Source: Pseudomonadota bacterium (GTDB taxonomy: Bacteria; Pseudomonadota; Gammaproteobacteria; Burkholderiales; Burkholderiaceae_E). Taken from it: a stretch of DNA of 64,000 nucleotides. The stretch is taken from contig CAUJHG010000029.1 of NCBI GenBank assembly GCA_963204785.1, positions 44,811 through 108,810 of the forward strand, read 5' to 3'. Each line of letters begins with the position of its first letter. Within the stretch, counting starts at the first letter, position 1. Below the pieces are notes generated by a model. The model had not been told where the DNA came from, searched no databases, and saw nothing but the letters and a program-made list of their open reading frames with translations. The translations under genes were made by a program, and so were the position numbers. Below are positions 53,666 through 63,311 of this stretch, in pieces.

Positions 53666-56428
53666 ATGCACACCGAAGCAGCGCGCACCATCCGACGCAC
53701 CGACTATACGCCGCCGGCCTGGCTGGCCGATCGCACCGAGCTCGAGTTCGACCTGGACGCGCAGCGCACCCTGGTCAGCGCCCGGACCCGCTTTCGCCGC
53801 AACCCGGCGGCCGCGCAGGCCGGGGCGCCGCTGGTGCTCGACGGCGAGTCGCTCGAGACCCTCGGCGTCTTCCTGGACGGCGCCGAACTGGACGCCAGCG
53901 ACTACCTGCTCGAGCCGACGCGGCTGACGCTCGCGCAGGCGCTGCCCGAGGCGTTCGAGCTGCGCGTCGTGACCGCGCTCGCGCCCTCGGCGAACACTGC
54001 GCTGATGGGGCTGTACGAGTCCGGCGGCAACCTCTTCACCCAGTGCGAGGCGGAGGGTTTCCGGCGCATCACCTGGTTCCCGGACCGTCCGGACGTGATG
54101 GCCCGCTATCGCGTCACCCTGCGCGGGGACCGCGAACGCTTCCCGGTGCTGCTGTCCAACGGCAACCTGGTCGACCAGGGCGAGGCGCCGGCAGGTGCGG
54201 ATGGCGCCGCGCGGCACTTTGCGGTCTGGGACGACCCCTTCCCCAAGCCGAGCTACCTGTTCGCCGTGGTGGCCGGCCGGCTGAGCGCCACCGAGCGCCG
54301 GATCGCGACGCGCTCCGGGCGCGAGGTGCTGCTGCAGGTGTGGGTGGAGCCCGGCAACGAGGAGCGCACCGGCCACGCGATGCAGTCGCTGGTCGAGGCG
54401 ATCCGCTGGGACGAGGAGCGCTTCGGGCTCGAGCTCGACCTGGACCGCTTCATGATCGTCGCGGTCGGCGACTTCAACATGGGCGCGATGGAGAACAAGG
54501 GGCTCAACGTCTTCAACACCAAGTACGTGTTCGCCACGCCCCGGCTGGCCACCGACGCCGACTTCGCCGGCATCGAGGCGGTGGTCGGCCACGAGTACTT
54601 CCACAACTGGACCGGCAACCGCGTGACCTGCCGCGACTGGTTCCAGCTGACCCTCAAGGAAGGCCTCACGGTCTTTCGCGACCAGGAGTTCTCGGCCGAC
54701 CGTCTCGCCGCCGGCAGCGATTCAGCCGAAGCGGCTGCCAGCGCGCGGGCGGTCAAGCGCATCGAGGACGTGCGCCTGCTGCGCGCCAACCAGTTCCCCG
54801 AGGACGCCGGCCCGATGGCGCACCCGATCCGCCCGGAGGCCTACCAGGAGATCAACAACTTCTACACGGTCACCGTCTACGAGAAGGGCGCCGAGGTGAT
54901 CCGGATGCTGCAGACCCTGGTCGGCCGCGACGGCTTCCGGCGCGGGATGGACCTCTATTTCCAGCGCCACGACGGCCAGGCGGTCACCTGTGACGACTTC
55001 GTCGCCGCGATCGCCGACGCCAACGGCCGCGACCTCGCGCAGTTCGGCCGCTGGTACGCGCAGGCAGGCACGCCGCGGCTTTCGATCCGCGGCCGGCACG
55101 ACCCGCAGGCGCGCACCTACACGCTCGAAGTCTCGCAGTCCGTGCCGACACGGGCAGGCTCGCCGGCGGCGCCGCTGCACATGCCGCTGGCGATCGGTCT
55201 GCTCGATGGCCGGGGCCGCGAACTCCCGCTGCGGCTGGCCCAGGCTGCCACCGGCACGCTGGCACCGGCAGACACCGCGAGCGCCCCGGCAGCAGCGGCT
55301 GCGCCCGCACCCGCCGCTGCGAGCACGCTCGTGCTCGAGCTCACCGAGGCCCGCCAGTCCTTCGTGTTCGAGGACATCCCCGAGCCGCCGGTGCCCTCGC
55401 TGCTGCGCGACTTCTCCGCGCCGGTGATCGTCGAGTACGACTTCAGCGACACCGAGCTCGCCTTCCTCGCGGCGCACGACACCGATCCCTTCAACCGCTG
55501 GGAGGCTGCGCAGCGACTGGCGACCGGCGCGGTGCTGCGCGCGATCGACGGCGAGGACCCGCAGCGCGCTGCGGACACGCTGGTCGAGGTCTTCGCGCGC
55601 ACCCTGCGCGACGAGAGCCTGGACCCGGCCTTCCGCGAACTGGTGCTGACCCTGCCCGGTGAGGGCGTGATCGCCGAGCATCTCGACGTGGTCGATCCGG
55701 CGCGCCTGCGCGCGGCGCGCAACGGACTGCGCGCCACGCTGGCGCAGTCGCTGGCGCCCGACTGGCGCGCGTGCTTCGAGCGCTGCCGCGACTCGGGCTC
55801 CTGGACCCCCGACCGTGCCGCGGCGGCGCGCCGCGCACTGAAGAACCTGGCGCTCGGCTACTGGGTCCAGACCGGCGAGCAGGCCGCGCGTGAAGCCGCA
55901 CTGGCCCAGTTCGACGCGACCGACAACATGACCGACCGGCAGGCAGCGCTGCAGGCGCTGGTCAGCGCCGCGGCGCCGCAGCGCGACCAGGCGCTCGAAG
56001 GCTTCGCCGCGATGTTCGGCGACGAAGCGCTGGCGATGGACAAGTGGCTCACGATCCAGGCGACGATGCACCGCGGCGCCGGGGAGCCGCCGGTGCTCGA
56101 ACGGGTGCGCGCGCTGATGGCCCACCCTGCGTTCTCGATGCGCAACCCGAACCGGGTGCGCGCGCTGCTGGTCGGCTTCTGCAGCGGCAACCTCGCCGAG
56201 TTCCACGCCCCCGACGGCTGCGGCCACCGCTTCTGGGCCGAGCAGGTGGGCGTGCTCGACGCGCTCAACCCGCAGCTGGCCGCGCGACTGGCCCGTGCGC
56301 TGGACCGCTGGCGCAAGTTCACCCCGGCGCTGCAGGCGTCGATGCGCGCCGCCCTCGAAACGGTCGCCGGGCGCGAGGCGCTCTCGGGCGACCTGCGCGA
56401 GATCGTGAGCAAGGCGCTGGCGTCCTGA
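53666..56428 (+). CDS. pepN: Aminopeptidase N (M1 family)
   Basis: 920 aa, longer than the about 870 aa of E. coli PepN. Exopeptidase motif GAMEN in GDFNMGAMENKGLNVF (about residue 275). Zinc site VGHEYFHNWTGNR (HExxH, about residue 310) with the third Glu 18 residues on in TLKEGLTVF. C-terminal helical domain ends EIVSKALAS. Extra length includes an Ala/Pro-rich linker at about residues 530-553 in the beta-sandwich region. It removes N-terminal residues from peptides in the cytoplasm. It diverges from the lipoprotein gene and precedes fbp by 43 bp. Confidence 0.95.
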   Translation: MHTEAARTIRRTDYTPPAWLADRTELEFDLDAQRTLVSARTRFRRNPAAAQAGAPLVLDGESLETLGVFLDGAELDASDYLLEPTRLTLAQALPEAFELRVVTALAPSANTALMGLYESGGNLFTQCEAEGFRRITWFPDRPDVMARYRVTLRGDRERFPVLLSNGNLVDQGEAPAGADGAARHFAVWDDPFPKPSYLFAVVAGRLSATERRIATRSGREVLLQVWVEPGNEERTGHAMQSLVEAIRWDEERFGLELDLDRFMIVAVGDFNMGAMENKGLNVFNTKYVFATPRLATDADFAGIEAVVGHEYFHNWTGNRVTCRDWFQLTLKEGLTVFRDQEFSADRLAAGSDSAEAAASARAVKRIEDVRLLRANQFPEDAGPMAHPIRPEAYQEINNFYTVTVYEKGAEVIRMLQTLVGRDGFRRGMDLYFQRHDGQAVTCDDFVAAIADANGRDLAQFGRWYAQAGTPRLSIRGRHDPQARTYTLEVSQSVPTRAGSPAAPLHMPLAIGLLDGRGRELPLRLAQAATGTLAPADTASAPAAAAAPAPAAASTLVLELTEARQSFVFEDIPEPPVPSLLRDFSAPVIVEYDFSDTELAFLAAHDTDPFNRWEAAQRLATGAVLRAIDGEDPQRAADTLVEVFARTLRDESLDPAFRELVLTLPGEGVIAEHLDVVDPARLRAARNGLRATLAQSLAPDWRACFERCRDSGSWTPDRAAAARRALKNLALGYWVQTGEQAAREAALAQFDATDNMTDRQAALQALVSAAAPQRDQALEGFAAMFGDEALAMDKWLTIQATMHRGAGEPPVLERVRALMAHPAFSMRNPNRVRALLVGFCSGNLAEFHAPDGCGHRFWAEQVGVLDALNPQLAARLARALDRWRKFTPALQASMRAALETVAGREALSGDLREIVSKALAS

Positions 56429-56471
56429 CGCGAGCGACCCGACAGGAACCTGAACCCGACGGAGAACCGAG

Positions 56472-57470
56472 ATGTCCCGAATCAGCCTCACCCAGTACCT
56501 GATCGAGAAGCAGCGCGAGAAGGGGATCATCCCCGGCGAGCTGCGCCTGCTCCTCGAAGTGGTCGCGCGCGCCTGCAAGCGCATCAGCTACGCAGTCGGC
56601 AAGGGCGCACTGTCCGACATCCTCGGCGAGGCCGGCTCCGAAAACGTGCAGGGCGAGGCGCAGAAGAAGCTCGACGTGATCGCCAACGAGACCCTGCTCG
56701 AGGCCAACGAGTGGGGCGGTCACCTCGCGGCGATGGCCTCCGAGGAGCTCGACCATCCCTACGAGATCCCGAACCGCTACCCGCGCGGCGAATTCCTGCT
56801 GCTGTTCGACCCGCTCGACGGCTCGTCGAACATCGACGTGAACGTGTCGATCGGCACCATCTTCTCGGTGCTCAGGATGCCCGAAGGGGTGAAGGACCCG
56901 CAGGAGGCGCACTTCCTGCAGCCGGGGGCGCGGCAACTGGCCGCCGGCTACGCGCTCTACGGCCCCTCGACCCTGCTGGTGCTCACCGTGGGCGACGGCG
57001 TGGCCTGCTTCACCATGGAGCGCGAGACCGGCAGCTGGTGGCTCACCGAGCCCTGCATGCGGATCCCGGAAGACACGCAGGAGTTCGCGATCAACGCATC
57101 GAACAGGCGGCACTGGGAGGCGCCGGTGCGCCGCTACGTCGACGAACTGCTCGCCGGCAGGGAAGGCCCGCGCGGCAAGGACTTCAACATGCGCTGGGTG
57201 GCCTCGATGGTCTCGGACGTCCACCGGATCATGACCCGCGGCGGAATCTTCATGTACCCGCGCGACGCCCGCGAACCGGACAAGCCCGGCAAGCTGCGCC
57301 TGCTCTACGAGGCCAACCCGATGGCCTTCCTGGTCGAGCAGGCTGGCGGCGCGGTCAGCGACGGCCGCGGGCGGATGCTGGACGTGGTGCCGACTGCGCT
57401 GCACCAGCGGGTGCCGGTGTTCCTGGGCTCGAAGAACGAGGTGGAGCGGGTCCGCTCGTACCACGACTGA
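56472..57470 (+). CDS. fbp: Fructose-1,6-bisphosphatase class I
   Basis: 332 aa. The metal/phosphate motif is [20 protein letters not shown] (about residue 118), followed by the allosteric and substrate segments [23 protein letters not shown] and [19 protein letters not shown], the class I signature. It dephosphorylates fructose-1,6-bisphosphate in gluconeogenesis and, in autotrophs, the Calvin cycle. Translation site GGAG lies 8 bp before the ATG. It follows pepN on the same strand, and the stop converges with the acetyltransferase gene. Confidence 0.96.
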   Translation: MSRISLTQYLIEKQREKGIIPGELRLLLEVVARACKRISYAVGKGALSDILGEAGSENVQGEAQKKLDVIANETLLEANEWGGHLAAMASEELDHPYEIPNRYPRGEFLLLFDPLDGSSNIDVNVSIGTIFSVLRMPEGVKDPQEAHFLQPGARQLAAGYALYGPSTLLVLTVGDGVACFTMERETGSWWLTEPCMRIPEDTQEFAINASNRRHWEAPVRRYVDELLAGREGPRGKDFNMRWVASMVSDVHRIMTRGGIFMYPRDAREPDKPGKLRLLYEANPMAFLVEQAGGAVSDGRGRMLDVVPTALHQRVPVFLGSKNEVERVRSYHD

Positions 57471-57476
57471 GTGCGC

Positions 57477-57515
57477 CAGGGCGCGGATTGCGGCGGCGAC
57501 TGCTGCCGCGCCCTG
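57477..57515. terminator. Inverted repeat between fbp and the converging acetyltransferase gene
   Basis: CAGGGCGCGG and CCGCGCCCTG form a perfect 10-bp stem around a 19-nt loop that can itself pair partly. It starts 7 bp after the fbp stop. No T-tract follows. Confidence 0.4.
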
Positions 57516-57519
57516 CCGC

Positions 57520-60186
57520 TCAGAGCTCCATCGTCACCGCCTTCATCGAGGCGTCGTCCGGGTCGGTGGCGATGCGAAAGCCCAGGTAGCTCATCAGGCC
57601 GAGCATGCGCGCGTTGTTGCCCAGCACGAAGCCCTCGATGCGCTTGAGGCCCTTGGCGCGGGCGGCGTCGATGATCGCGCGCATCAGCGTGGAGCCCTGG
57701 CGCTTGCCCTGCCAGTCGTCGGCGATCGCGATCGCAAACTCGCAGGTCTCGCCGTCGGGGTTGAGCAGGTAGCGCACCACGCCGATGATCCGCTCGTCCT
57801 CGCCTTCGGTCTGACCGCCGGCGGGCGCGCGCGCAGGATCCGGCGGCAGCACCGCGACCAGCGCGAGTTCGCGGTCGTAGTCGATCTGCGTGTAGCGCAC
57901 CAGCATCCGCGGCGGCAGCTCGGCCAGCGTCGAGATGAAACGGAAGTAGCGGGTCTCGTCGGAGAGCGCTCGCATGAAGGCCTGCAGCCGGTCGGCGTCC
58001 TCGGGCTGGATCGGGCGGATCGTGTAGAAGCTGCCGTCGGGCGCGCTGCGCGACTGCGTCAGGTGCGCCGGGTAGGGCATGATCGCCAGGTGCGCGTGAC
58101 GCGCCGCCTGCGCGCCGCCGCTGCGGTCGATCACCACGCGCGCATCGACCGCGATCACGCCGCGCTCGTCGACGATCACCGGGTTGACGTCCATCTCGGC
58201 GATCCAGGGCAGCTCGCAGACCATCTCCGAGACCCGCACCAGCAGGCGCTCGAGCTCGACGAAGTCGATCGCCGGCGCGCCGCGGAACTCGCCCAGGGTC
58301 TCGGCGACGCGGGTGCGCTCGATCATCCGCTGCGCCAGGAAGCGGTTGAGCGGGGCGAACTCGAGCGTGGTGTCGCGCACCACCTCGATCCGGGTGCCAC
58401 CGGCGCCGAAGGCGATCACCGGCCCGAACACCGGGTCGCGGAAGACGCCGACGTAGAGCTCGCGCCCGAAGCGGCTGCGCCGCATCGCCTGGACCGTGAC
58501 GCCGTCGATCCGCGCCTCGGGCTGGGCGCGGCGCACCGCAGCGAGGATCTCGTTGTACTGCGCGCGCACCTCGACCGCGTTGCGCACGTTCAGCACCACG
58601 CCGCCGACGTCGCTCTTGTGGGCGACGTCCGGCGAGCTCACCTTCAGCGCGACCGGGAAGCCGGTCTGCTCGGCGATCACGATCGCTTCGTTGGGCGAGC
58701 GCGCGATCACGGTGCGGCTGACCGGGATGTGGAAGGCCCCCAGCAGCGCCTTCGACTCCATCTCGGAGAGCACCTCGCGGTGATCGGCCAGCGCGCTCTC
58801 GATCAGCATCCGCGCGCCGTCCAGGTCCGGCGGCTCGAGCCCGGACAGCGAGCGCGGGGTCTGCTGCAGCAGCTGCTGGTTCTGGTGGAAGGTGGCGACC
58901 GTGGAGAAGGCGTCGACCGCGGTCTCCGGCGTGCGGAACACCGGGATGCCGGCATCGTCGAGCGCGCGCCACAGCGGGCGCATCGTCTGGTCGCCCATCC
59001 AGCAGGCGAAGACCGGCTTGCGGATCGCGCGCGCCGCCGCGATCACCGCCTCGGTGATCGCGGGCGCATCGGCGCCGGCGAAGGCCGAGAGCATCACCAG
59101 CACGCCGTCCACGCCGGGGTCCCTGGCGGCGGCGTCGAGCGCGGCGGCGTATTCCGCTGGTCCGGCGTCCAGGCCCAGGTTCAGCGGGTTGTGCACCATG
59201 ACTGCCGGCAGCCGCTCGCGCAGCGCGGCGGCAGTGTCCTCGGTCGGCGAGGGCAGCGCGATGCGGTTCCACATCGCCATGTCGGCAGCGAGCACCGCCG
59301 GACCGTTGCCGTTGCTCACCACCGCCAGCCGGTTGCCCAGCGGCCACTTCCGGCCGGCCAGGATGCGCGCGGCGGTGAAGAGCTGAGTGAACAGGCGCAC
59401 CTGCACCGCGCCGGCGCGGCGCAGCGCCGCCGAGTAGATCGCATCGCTGCCGCAGATCGCCCCGGAGTGCGTCAGCAGCCGGTGGCGCGCAGCGTCGTCG
59501 CGCTGGCCCTTGAGCACCACCACCGGCTTGATCGTCGCCAGCGCGCGCAGTGCGCTCATGAAGCTGCGCGACTGGCGGACCGCCTCCAGGTAGACCACCA
59601 CGGACTTCGTGCGCGGGTCGGTGGTGAGGAAATCGAGCGCCTGCGCGATGTCGACGTCGGCCTCCGCCCCCAGCGACACCACCAGCGAGAAGCCGATCGC
59701 GGTGCCGCCGGCCCAGTCGAGGATCGCGCCGCCGAGCACGCCGGACTGCGACACCAGCGCAACGCTGCCCTCGGCCGGCAGCGGCCCCATCCGGCTGGCG
59801 TTCAGCCCGAGCGCCGGCCGCACCAGCCCCATCGTGCCGGGGCCGAGCATGCGCATCCCGTGGCGGCGCGCCAGCGCGGCCCAGGCACGCGCATCGTCGG
59901 CGCTGCAGCGCTCGGTGAGCGCCGCCACCGCCCGGCAGCCGAGCCGCGCCGCCGCATCGATCGCGGCGGGGATGCGGTCGTTGGCGATCGCGAGCACGCC
60001 GAGGTCGAAGCCCGGCTCCGGAGCAGGCGCGTCCTCGTCGAGCTGCCACACCGCGCTGCGGCAGCGCGCCTGCGGCAGCGCCTCGGCGATCCCGCGGGCC
60101 CACGCGGGCGCGGCCTCGCCCTCGAGCACCAACACGACGGAAGCGGGGTCGAACAGCGGCGCGAGATAGTGTCGCTGGTGCTGCAT
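57520..60186 (-). CDS. Bifunctional ADP-forming acyl-CoA ligase-like / GNAT acetyltransferase (Pat/PatZ-like)
   Basis: 888 aa. An N-terminal CoA-binding domain (about 1-130) precedes ligase-CoA domains with LLTHSGAICGSDAIYSAAL (the His position of NDP-forming ligases, about residue 245). An ATP-grasp domain follows (about 480-700; PVALKVSSPDVAHKSDVGGV). A C-terminal GNAT domain (about 720-888) has FAIAIADDWQGKRQGSTLM, the acetyl-CoA Q/R-x2-G-x-G/A pattern. Proteins of this build (Pat, PatZ/YfiQ) acetylate lysines such as that of acetyl-CoA synthetase. The gene follows a deacylase gene by 8 bp. Confidence 0.88.
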   Translation of the reverse strand: MQHQRHYLAPLFDPASVVLVLEGEAAPAWARGIAEALPQARCRSAVWQLDEDAPAPEPGFDLGVLAIANDRIPAAIDAAARLGCRAVAALTERCSADDARAWAALARRHGMRMLGPGTMGLVRPALGLNASRMGPLPAEGSVALVSQSGVLGGAILDWAGGTAIGFSLVVSLGAEADVDIAQALDFLTTDPRTKSVVVYLEAVRQSRSFMSALRALATIKPVVVLKGQRDDAARHRLLTHSGAICGSDAIYSAALRRAGAVQVRLFTQLFTAARILAGRKWPLGNRLAVVSNGNGPAVLAADMAMWNRIALPSPTEDTAAALRERLPAVMVHNPLNLGLDAGPAEYAAALDAAARDPGVDGVLVMLSAFAGADAPAITEAVIAAARAIRKPVFACWMGDQTMRPLWRALDDAGIPVFRTPETAVDAFSTVATFHQNQQLLQQTPRSLSGLEPPDLDGARMLIESALADHREVLSEMESKALLGAFHIPVSRTVIARSPNEAIVIAEQTGFPVALKVSSPDVAHKSDVGGVVLNVRNAVEVRAQYNEILAAVRRAQPEARIDGVTVQAMRRSRFGRELYVGVFRDPVFGPVIAFGAGGTRIEVVRDTTLEFAPLNRFLAQRMIERTRVAETLGEFRGAPAIDFVELERLLVRVSEMVCELPWIAEMDVNPVIVDERGVIAVDARVVIDRSGGAQAARHAHLAIMPYPAHLTQSRSAPDGSFYTIRPIQPEDADRLQAFMRALSDETRYFRFISTLAELPPRMLVRYTQIDYDRELALVAVLPPDPARAPAGGQTEGEDERIIGVVRYLLNPDGETCEFAIAIADDWQGKRQGSTLMRAIIDAARAKGLKRIEGFVLGNNARMLGLMSYLGFRIATDPDDASMKAVTMEL

Positions 60187-60194
60187 CGCTGCGA

Positions 60195-61121
60195 TCAGCC
60201 GATGCCGACCAGGCTGCGCAGGTGCAGCTCGACGCAGCGCGCCAGCGAAGGCAGATCGTAGCCGCCCTCGAGCATCGACACCACGCGGCCCTGCGCGACC
60301 TCGTCGGCGACCTCGACGATGCGGTCGGTGACCCAGGCGTAGTCGGCGTCGGCCCAGCCGAGGTGGCTCATGTCGTCGTCACGGTGCGCGTCGAAGCCTG
60401 CCGACACGAAGATCATCTGCGGGGCGAAGCGCCGGATCGCCGGCAGCCAGTGGTCGATGACCGCGCTGCGCATCGCGTCGCCGGTGGAGTAGGCCGGCAG
60501 CCCCACGTTGAGCATGTTGGCCCCGCGCGGCACCGCGCCGCTGAAAGGGTACAGCCGCGACTGGAAGGTGGACACCATCAGCACCCGGTCGTCGCCGGCG
60601 AGGATGTCCTCGCTGCCGTTGCCGTGGTGCACGTCGAAGTCGACCAGCGCGACCCGCTCGAAGCCCAGCGCTTCCAGCGCGTGCCGGATGCCCACGGCGA
60701 CGTTGTTGAAGAAGCAGAAGCCCATCGCCTGCCCGCGCTCGGCGTGGTGCCCGGGCGGGCGCACGTTGCAGAAGGCCCGCTGGAAGCCGCCCTTGCCGAC
60801 CAGCTCGGTGGCCAGCACCGCCGCGCCGGCCGCGTGCAGGGCGGCTGTCCAGGTGTGCTCGTTCATCGCGGTGTCGGGGTCGAGGTGTACGTAGTCCCCG
60901 GCCGGCGCCTTCGCGCAGAGCTCGGCGAAGTAGCGGGCCTCGTGCGCCCGCAGGATCTGCTCCTCGGTGGCCTGCGGCGCCTCGAAGGACTCCATGAAGT
61001 CGAGCACGCCGCGCATCAGGAGACGGTCGGCGATCGCCGCGACCCGGTCGGGGCACTCGGGATGTCCCGCGCCCATCTCGTGACGCAGACTGCTGGGGTG
61101 CGAGATGTAGGCGGCCTTCAC
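60195..61121 (-). CDS. Histone deacetylase family protein (AcuC/acetylpolyamine amidohydrolase-like)
   Basis: 308 aa from GTG 61121, with GGGAG upstream and the family start KAAYISHPSSLRHEMGAGHPE. Zinc and catalytic motifs: NVRPPGHHAERGQAMGFCFF (paired His, about residue 138), DFDVHHGNGSEDI (zinc Asp/His, about residue 175), SAGFDAHRDDD (second Asp, about residue 256) and MLEGGYDL. All catalytic residues of the arginase/HDAC fold appear present. It removes acyl groups from lysine or polyamines. First gene of a pair with the acetyltransferase 8 bp downstream. Confidence 0.9.
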   Translation of the reverse strand: MKAAYISHPSSLRHEMGAGHPECPDRVAAIADRLLMRGVLDFMESFEAPQATEEQILRAHEARYFAELCAKAPAGDYVHLDPDTAMNEHTWTAALHAAGAAVLATELVGKGGFQRAFCNVRPPGHHAERGQAMGFCFFNNVAVGIRHALEALGFERVALVDFDVHHGNGSEDILAGDDRVLMVSTFQSRLYPFSGAVPRGANMLNVGLPAYSTGDAMRSAVIDHWLPAIRRFAPQMIFVSAGFDAHRDDDMSHLGWADADYAWVTDRIVEVADEVAQGRVVSMLEGGYDLPSLARCVELHLRSLVGIG

Positions 61122-61505
61122 TGCGATCTCCCGGTTGAGGCTCCGCCCGGCCCGGTCAGAGGATCCGGTCGGGCCGAAGCGGCCCGGCGTCAGGCAGGCG
61201 GGCAGGTCGAGCCCGGAGCCCGGGCCAGGTCGACCGACCAAGCCGGGTGCGCTGCGCCGATGCCGCGGATTGTACCGGTGCGGCGCCGTGAGCCTCGGCC
61301 CCGCCCTGCCCAGCCCGCCTGCCGTGTCACCCCGGGGAAACGGTGGGTCCGGCTTCGACCTGGATCCCTGAGAGGGACGGCAGGGCATTACCATGCACGA
61401 CCATGCGCGCCACCCTCGCCTGCGCCTCGTGGCTGACCACGAACCGACCAGATCATCCCCCGTTTGCCAGGCCCCGCACGCCGGCCCTCCAGAAGACCCA
61501 CGACG
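61122..61505. other. 384-bp divergent intergenic region without a recognised gene
   Basis: It separates the deacylase gene (minus) and the MFS gene (plus). It is GC-rich with several short dyads such as GGGCC-GAAGC-GGCCC near 61171. No convincing promoter hexamers, ORF with ribosome site, or RNA gene was seen. Confidence 0.6.
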
Positions 61506-62750
61506 ATGACAGACAACACCACCGCTCCCACGAATGACGCAGCGGGGGAACTGCCCGCAAGGATCCAGCGCGGGAACATCTGGCGACTCGCCATCGCGCA
61601 GGCGCTGGCAGGGGCGAACGCCACCGTGCTCTTTGCGACGGGAGCGATCGTCGGCGACATGCTCGCGCCCAACCCCATGCTGAGCACCCTGCCCATCTCG
61701 ATCTTCGTGGTCGGCATGGCGGCGTGCATCCTGCCTGCGGGAGCCATTGCCCGACACCACGGTCGTCGCGCGGTCTTTCTCCTGGGGACCGGCGCCGGCG
61801 CGCTGGCCGGGCTGCTGGGCATGCTCGCGGTGATCATCGGATCGTTCTGGCTGTTCTGCCTCGGCAGCTTCCTCGGCGGCAGCTACGCAGCGGTGGTCGC
61901 GACCTTCCGCTTCGCGGCGACGGACGGCGTGGCGCCGGATCGGCGTGCGCGTGCGCTCGCGCTCGTCATGGCCGGCGGCGTTGCGGCAGGGGTCGTCGGA
62001 CCACAGCTCGTCACCCACACGATGAACCTGTGGCAGCCCTACATGTTCGCGGCCACCTTCCTGGCGCAGGGCGCTGTCGCGGCGGTGTCGGCCTTCATCC
62101 TGATGGGGGTCCGCCTGCCGATGCCCACGGCCGCCGAGGTGGCCGGAGGCAGGCCGCTGTCGATCATTGCCCGACAACCGCGCTTCATTGCCGCCGCGAT
62201 CACCGGCGGGGTGACCTACATGCTGATGAACTTCCTGATGACGGCCGCCCCGCTGGCGATGCACATGTGCGGCCATCCGCAGGCGTCGGCCAACGAGGGA
62301 ATCCAGTGGCATGTGATCGCCATGTACGGGCCGAGCTTCTTCACCGGAAACCTCATCAGACGCTTTGGCGCGGGCCGCGTGGCCGCCGTGGGGATCGTGC
62401 TCACAGGCCTTTCGGCCGCCGTCGGTCTTGCAGGAATCGAGGTCGCGCATTTCTGGGCAACGCTGATCCTGTTGGGCGTCGGCTGGAACTTCGGTTTCCT
62501 CGGGGCCTCCGCGATGATCCTGGAATGCCACCGTCCCGAGGAGAAGACACGGGTTCAGTCCCTCAACGACTTCATCGTGTTCGGCCTGATGGCCCTGGGC
62601 TCGTTCTCGTCCGGCGGGCTGCTCAGCGCGTATGGGTGGGACACGGTGCTGTGGGTGTCCTTCATTCCCCTGGCACTGGCCGTGGGGGCGCTGGCGATCG
62701 CCCTGGGAAGGAAGGCCGAGGCAGGATCCGGAGCTGTCCTGAGGTCATAG
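61506..62750 (+). CDS. MFS transporter
   Basis: 414 aa with about twelve hydrophobic segments. It starts IQRGNIWRLAIAQALAGANA, and the loop 2-3 motif is degenerate: ARHHGRRAVFLLG (about residue 82), close to the G-x3-D-R-x-G-R-R/K consensus with His in place of Asp. The middle loop holds GVRLPMPTAAEVAGGRPLSI. No substrate motif is recognisable. Likely exports or imports a small molecule by proton coupling. No regulator gene is adjacent. Confidence 0.85.
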   Translation: MTDNTTAPTNDAAGELPARIQRGNIWRLAIAQALAGANATVLFATGAIVGDMLAPNPMLSTLPISIFVVGMAACILPAGAIARHHGRRAVFLLGTGAGALAGLLGMLAVIIGSFWLFCLGSFLGGSYAAVVATFRFAATDGVAPDRRARALALVMAGGVAAGVVGPQLVTHTMNLWQPYMFAATFLAQGAVAAVSAFILMGVRLPMPTAAEVAGGRPLSIIARQPRFIAAAITGGVTYMLMNFLMTAAPLAMHMCGHPQASANEGIQWHVIAMYGPSFFTGNLIRRFGAGRVAAVGIVLTGLSAAVGLAGIEVAHFWATLILLGVGWNFGFLGASAMILECHRPEEKTRVQSLNDFIVFGLMALGSFSSGGLLSAYGWDTVLWVSFIPLALAVGALAIALGRKAEAGSGAVLRS

Positions 62751-62775
62751 GAGGATGGGCAGGCGCCGGTCTCCT

Positions 62776-63189
62776 TCATGCCCGCCGCGCCGCGAACGCT
62801 TCGGCGCTCATGATCAGACCGGGAAAGTCCTCTCGCATGGCGAGAATGTCCGCATCGCCCGTGATCAGCGCATCCGCCTTGCCGACATATGCGAGCACCA
62901 GGAACACCTGATCCTTCTCGTCGCGGCAGACCGGCAGGTCCGGCGATGGCGCCGGAAGTTCCACCACATCGGTGTATGGCAGAAAGTCCGCGAGCAACTC
63001 CTGCTGTTCCAATCTCGACAGCTTGAACTCGGGATAGGCGAGGACACGCAGAAGTTCACTGGCCGTTTCCCGGCAGATCAACGGCTGCAACTGCTGGTGT
63101 TGCCAGGCGTGGCGCAGCCAGGCCAGGCGCCCGGCACTGAGGATCAGCGCCGACAGCACGATGTTGGTGTCGAGGACGACCCTGTGCAT
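62776..63189 (-). CDS. PIN-domain toxin of a type II toxin-antitoxin pair
   Basis: 137 aa from ATG 63189 (a GTG directly before is an alternative). PIN nuclease acidic residues: VLDTNIVLSAL (Asp, residue 6), ETASELLRVL (Glu, about residue 42), KADALITGDADIL (Asp, about residues 108 and 113). This is the single-domain PIN RNase of the 'putative toxin component' type. It likely cleaves RNA when released from its antitoxin. The start codon overlaps the stop of the small upstream gene by one base, the usual antitoxin-toxin order. Confidence 0.86.
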   Translation of the reverse strand: MHRVVLDTNIVLSALILSAGRLAWLRHAWQHQQLQPLICRETASELLRVLAYPEFKLSRLEQQELLADFLPYTDVVELPAPSPDLPVCRDEKDQVFLVLAYVGKADALITGDADILAMREDFPGLIMSAEAFAARRA

Positions 63190-63311
63190 CACCGCCGTGC
63201 CCAGGCCACGGCATCCTCGACGTCCTGCTCGGCGATCCCGAGTTGCTCCAGTTTCTCACGCACGGCCTGGGCCTTCTGCACCCGCGCATGGGAGGCTCCC
63301 GTAAGCTTCAA
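63189..63311 (-). CDS. Short antitoxin partner of the PIN toxin
   Basis: 40 aa from TTG 63311, preceded by AGGAGAGG 5 bp upstream. It reads LKLTGASHARVQKAQ and ends QLGIAEQDVEDAVAWARR. A predicted helix-turn-helix-like pair of helices ending in AWAR is common in partners of PIN toxins, usually in somewhat longer proteins. The stop overlaps the toxin ATG (TGATG). Open frame continues upstream of the TTG without an ATG, so the protein may be truncated or start elsewhere. Family inferred from context and the C-terminal pattern. Confidence 0.6.
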   Translation of the reverse strand: MKLTGASHARVQKAQAVREKLEQLGIAEQDVEDAVAWARR

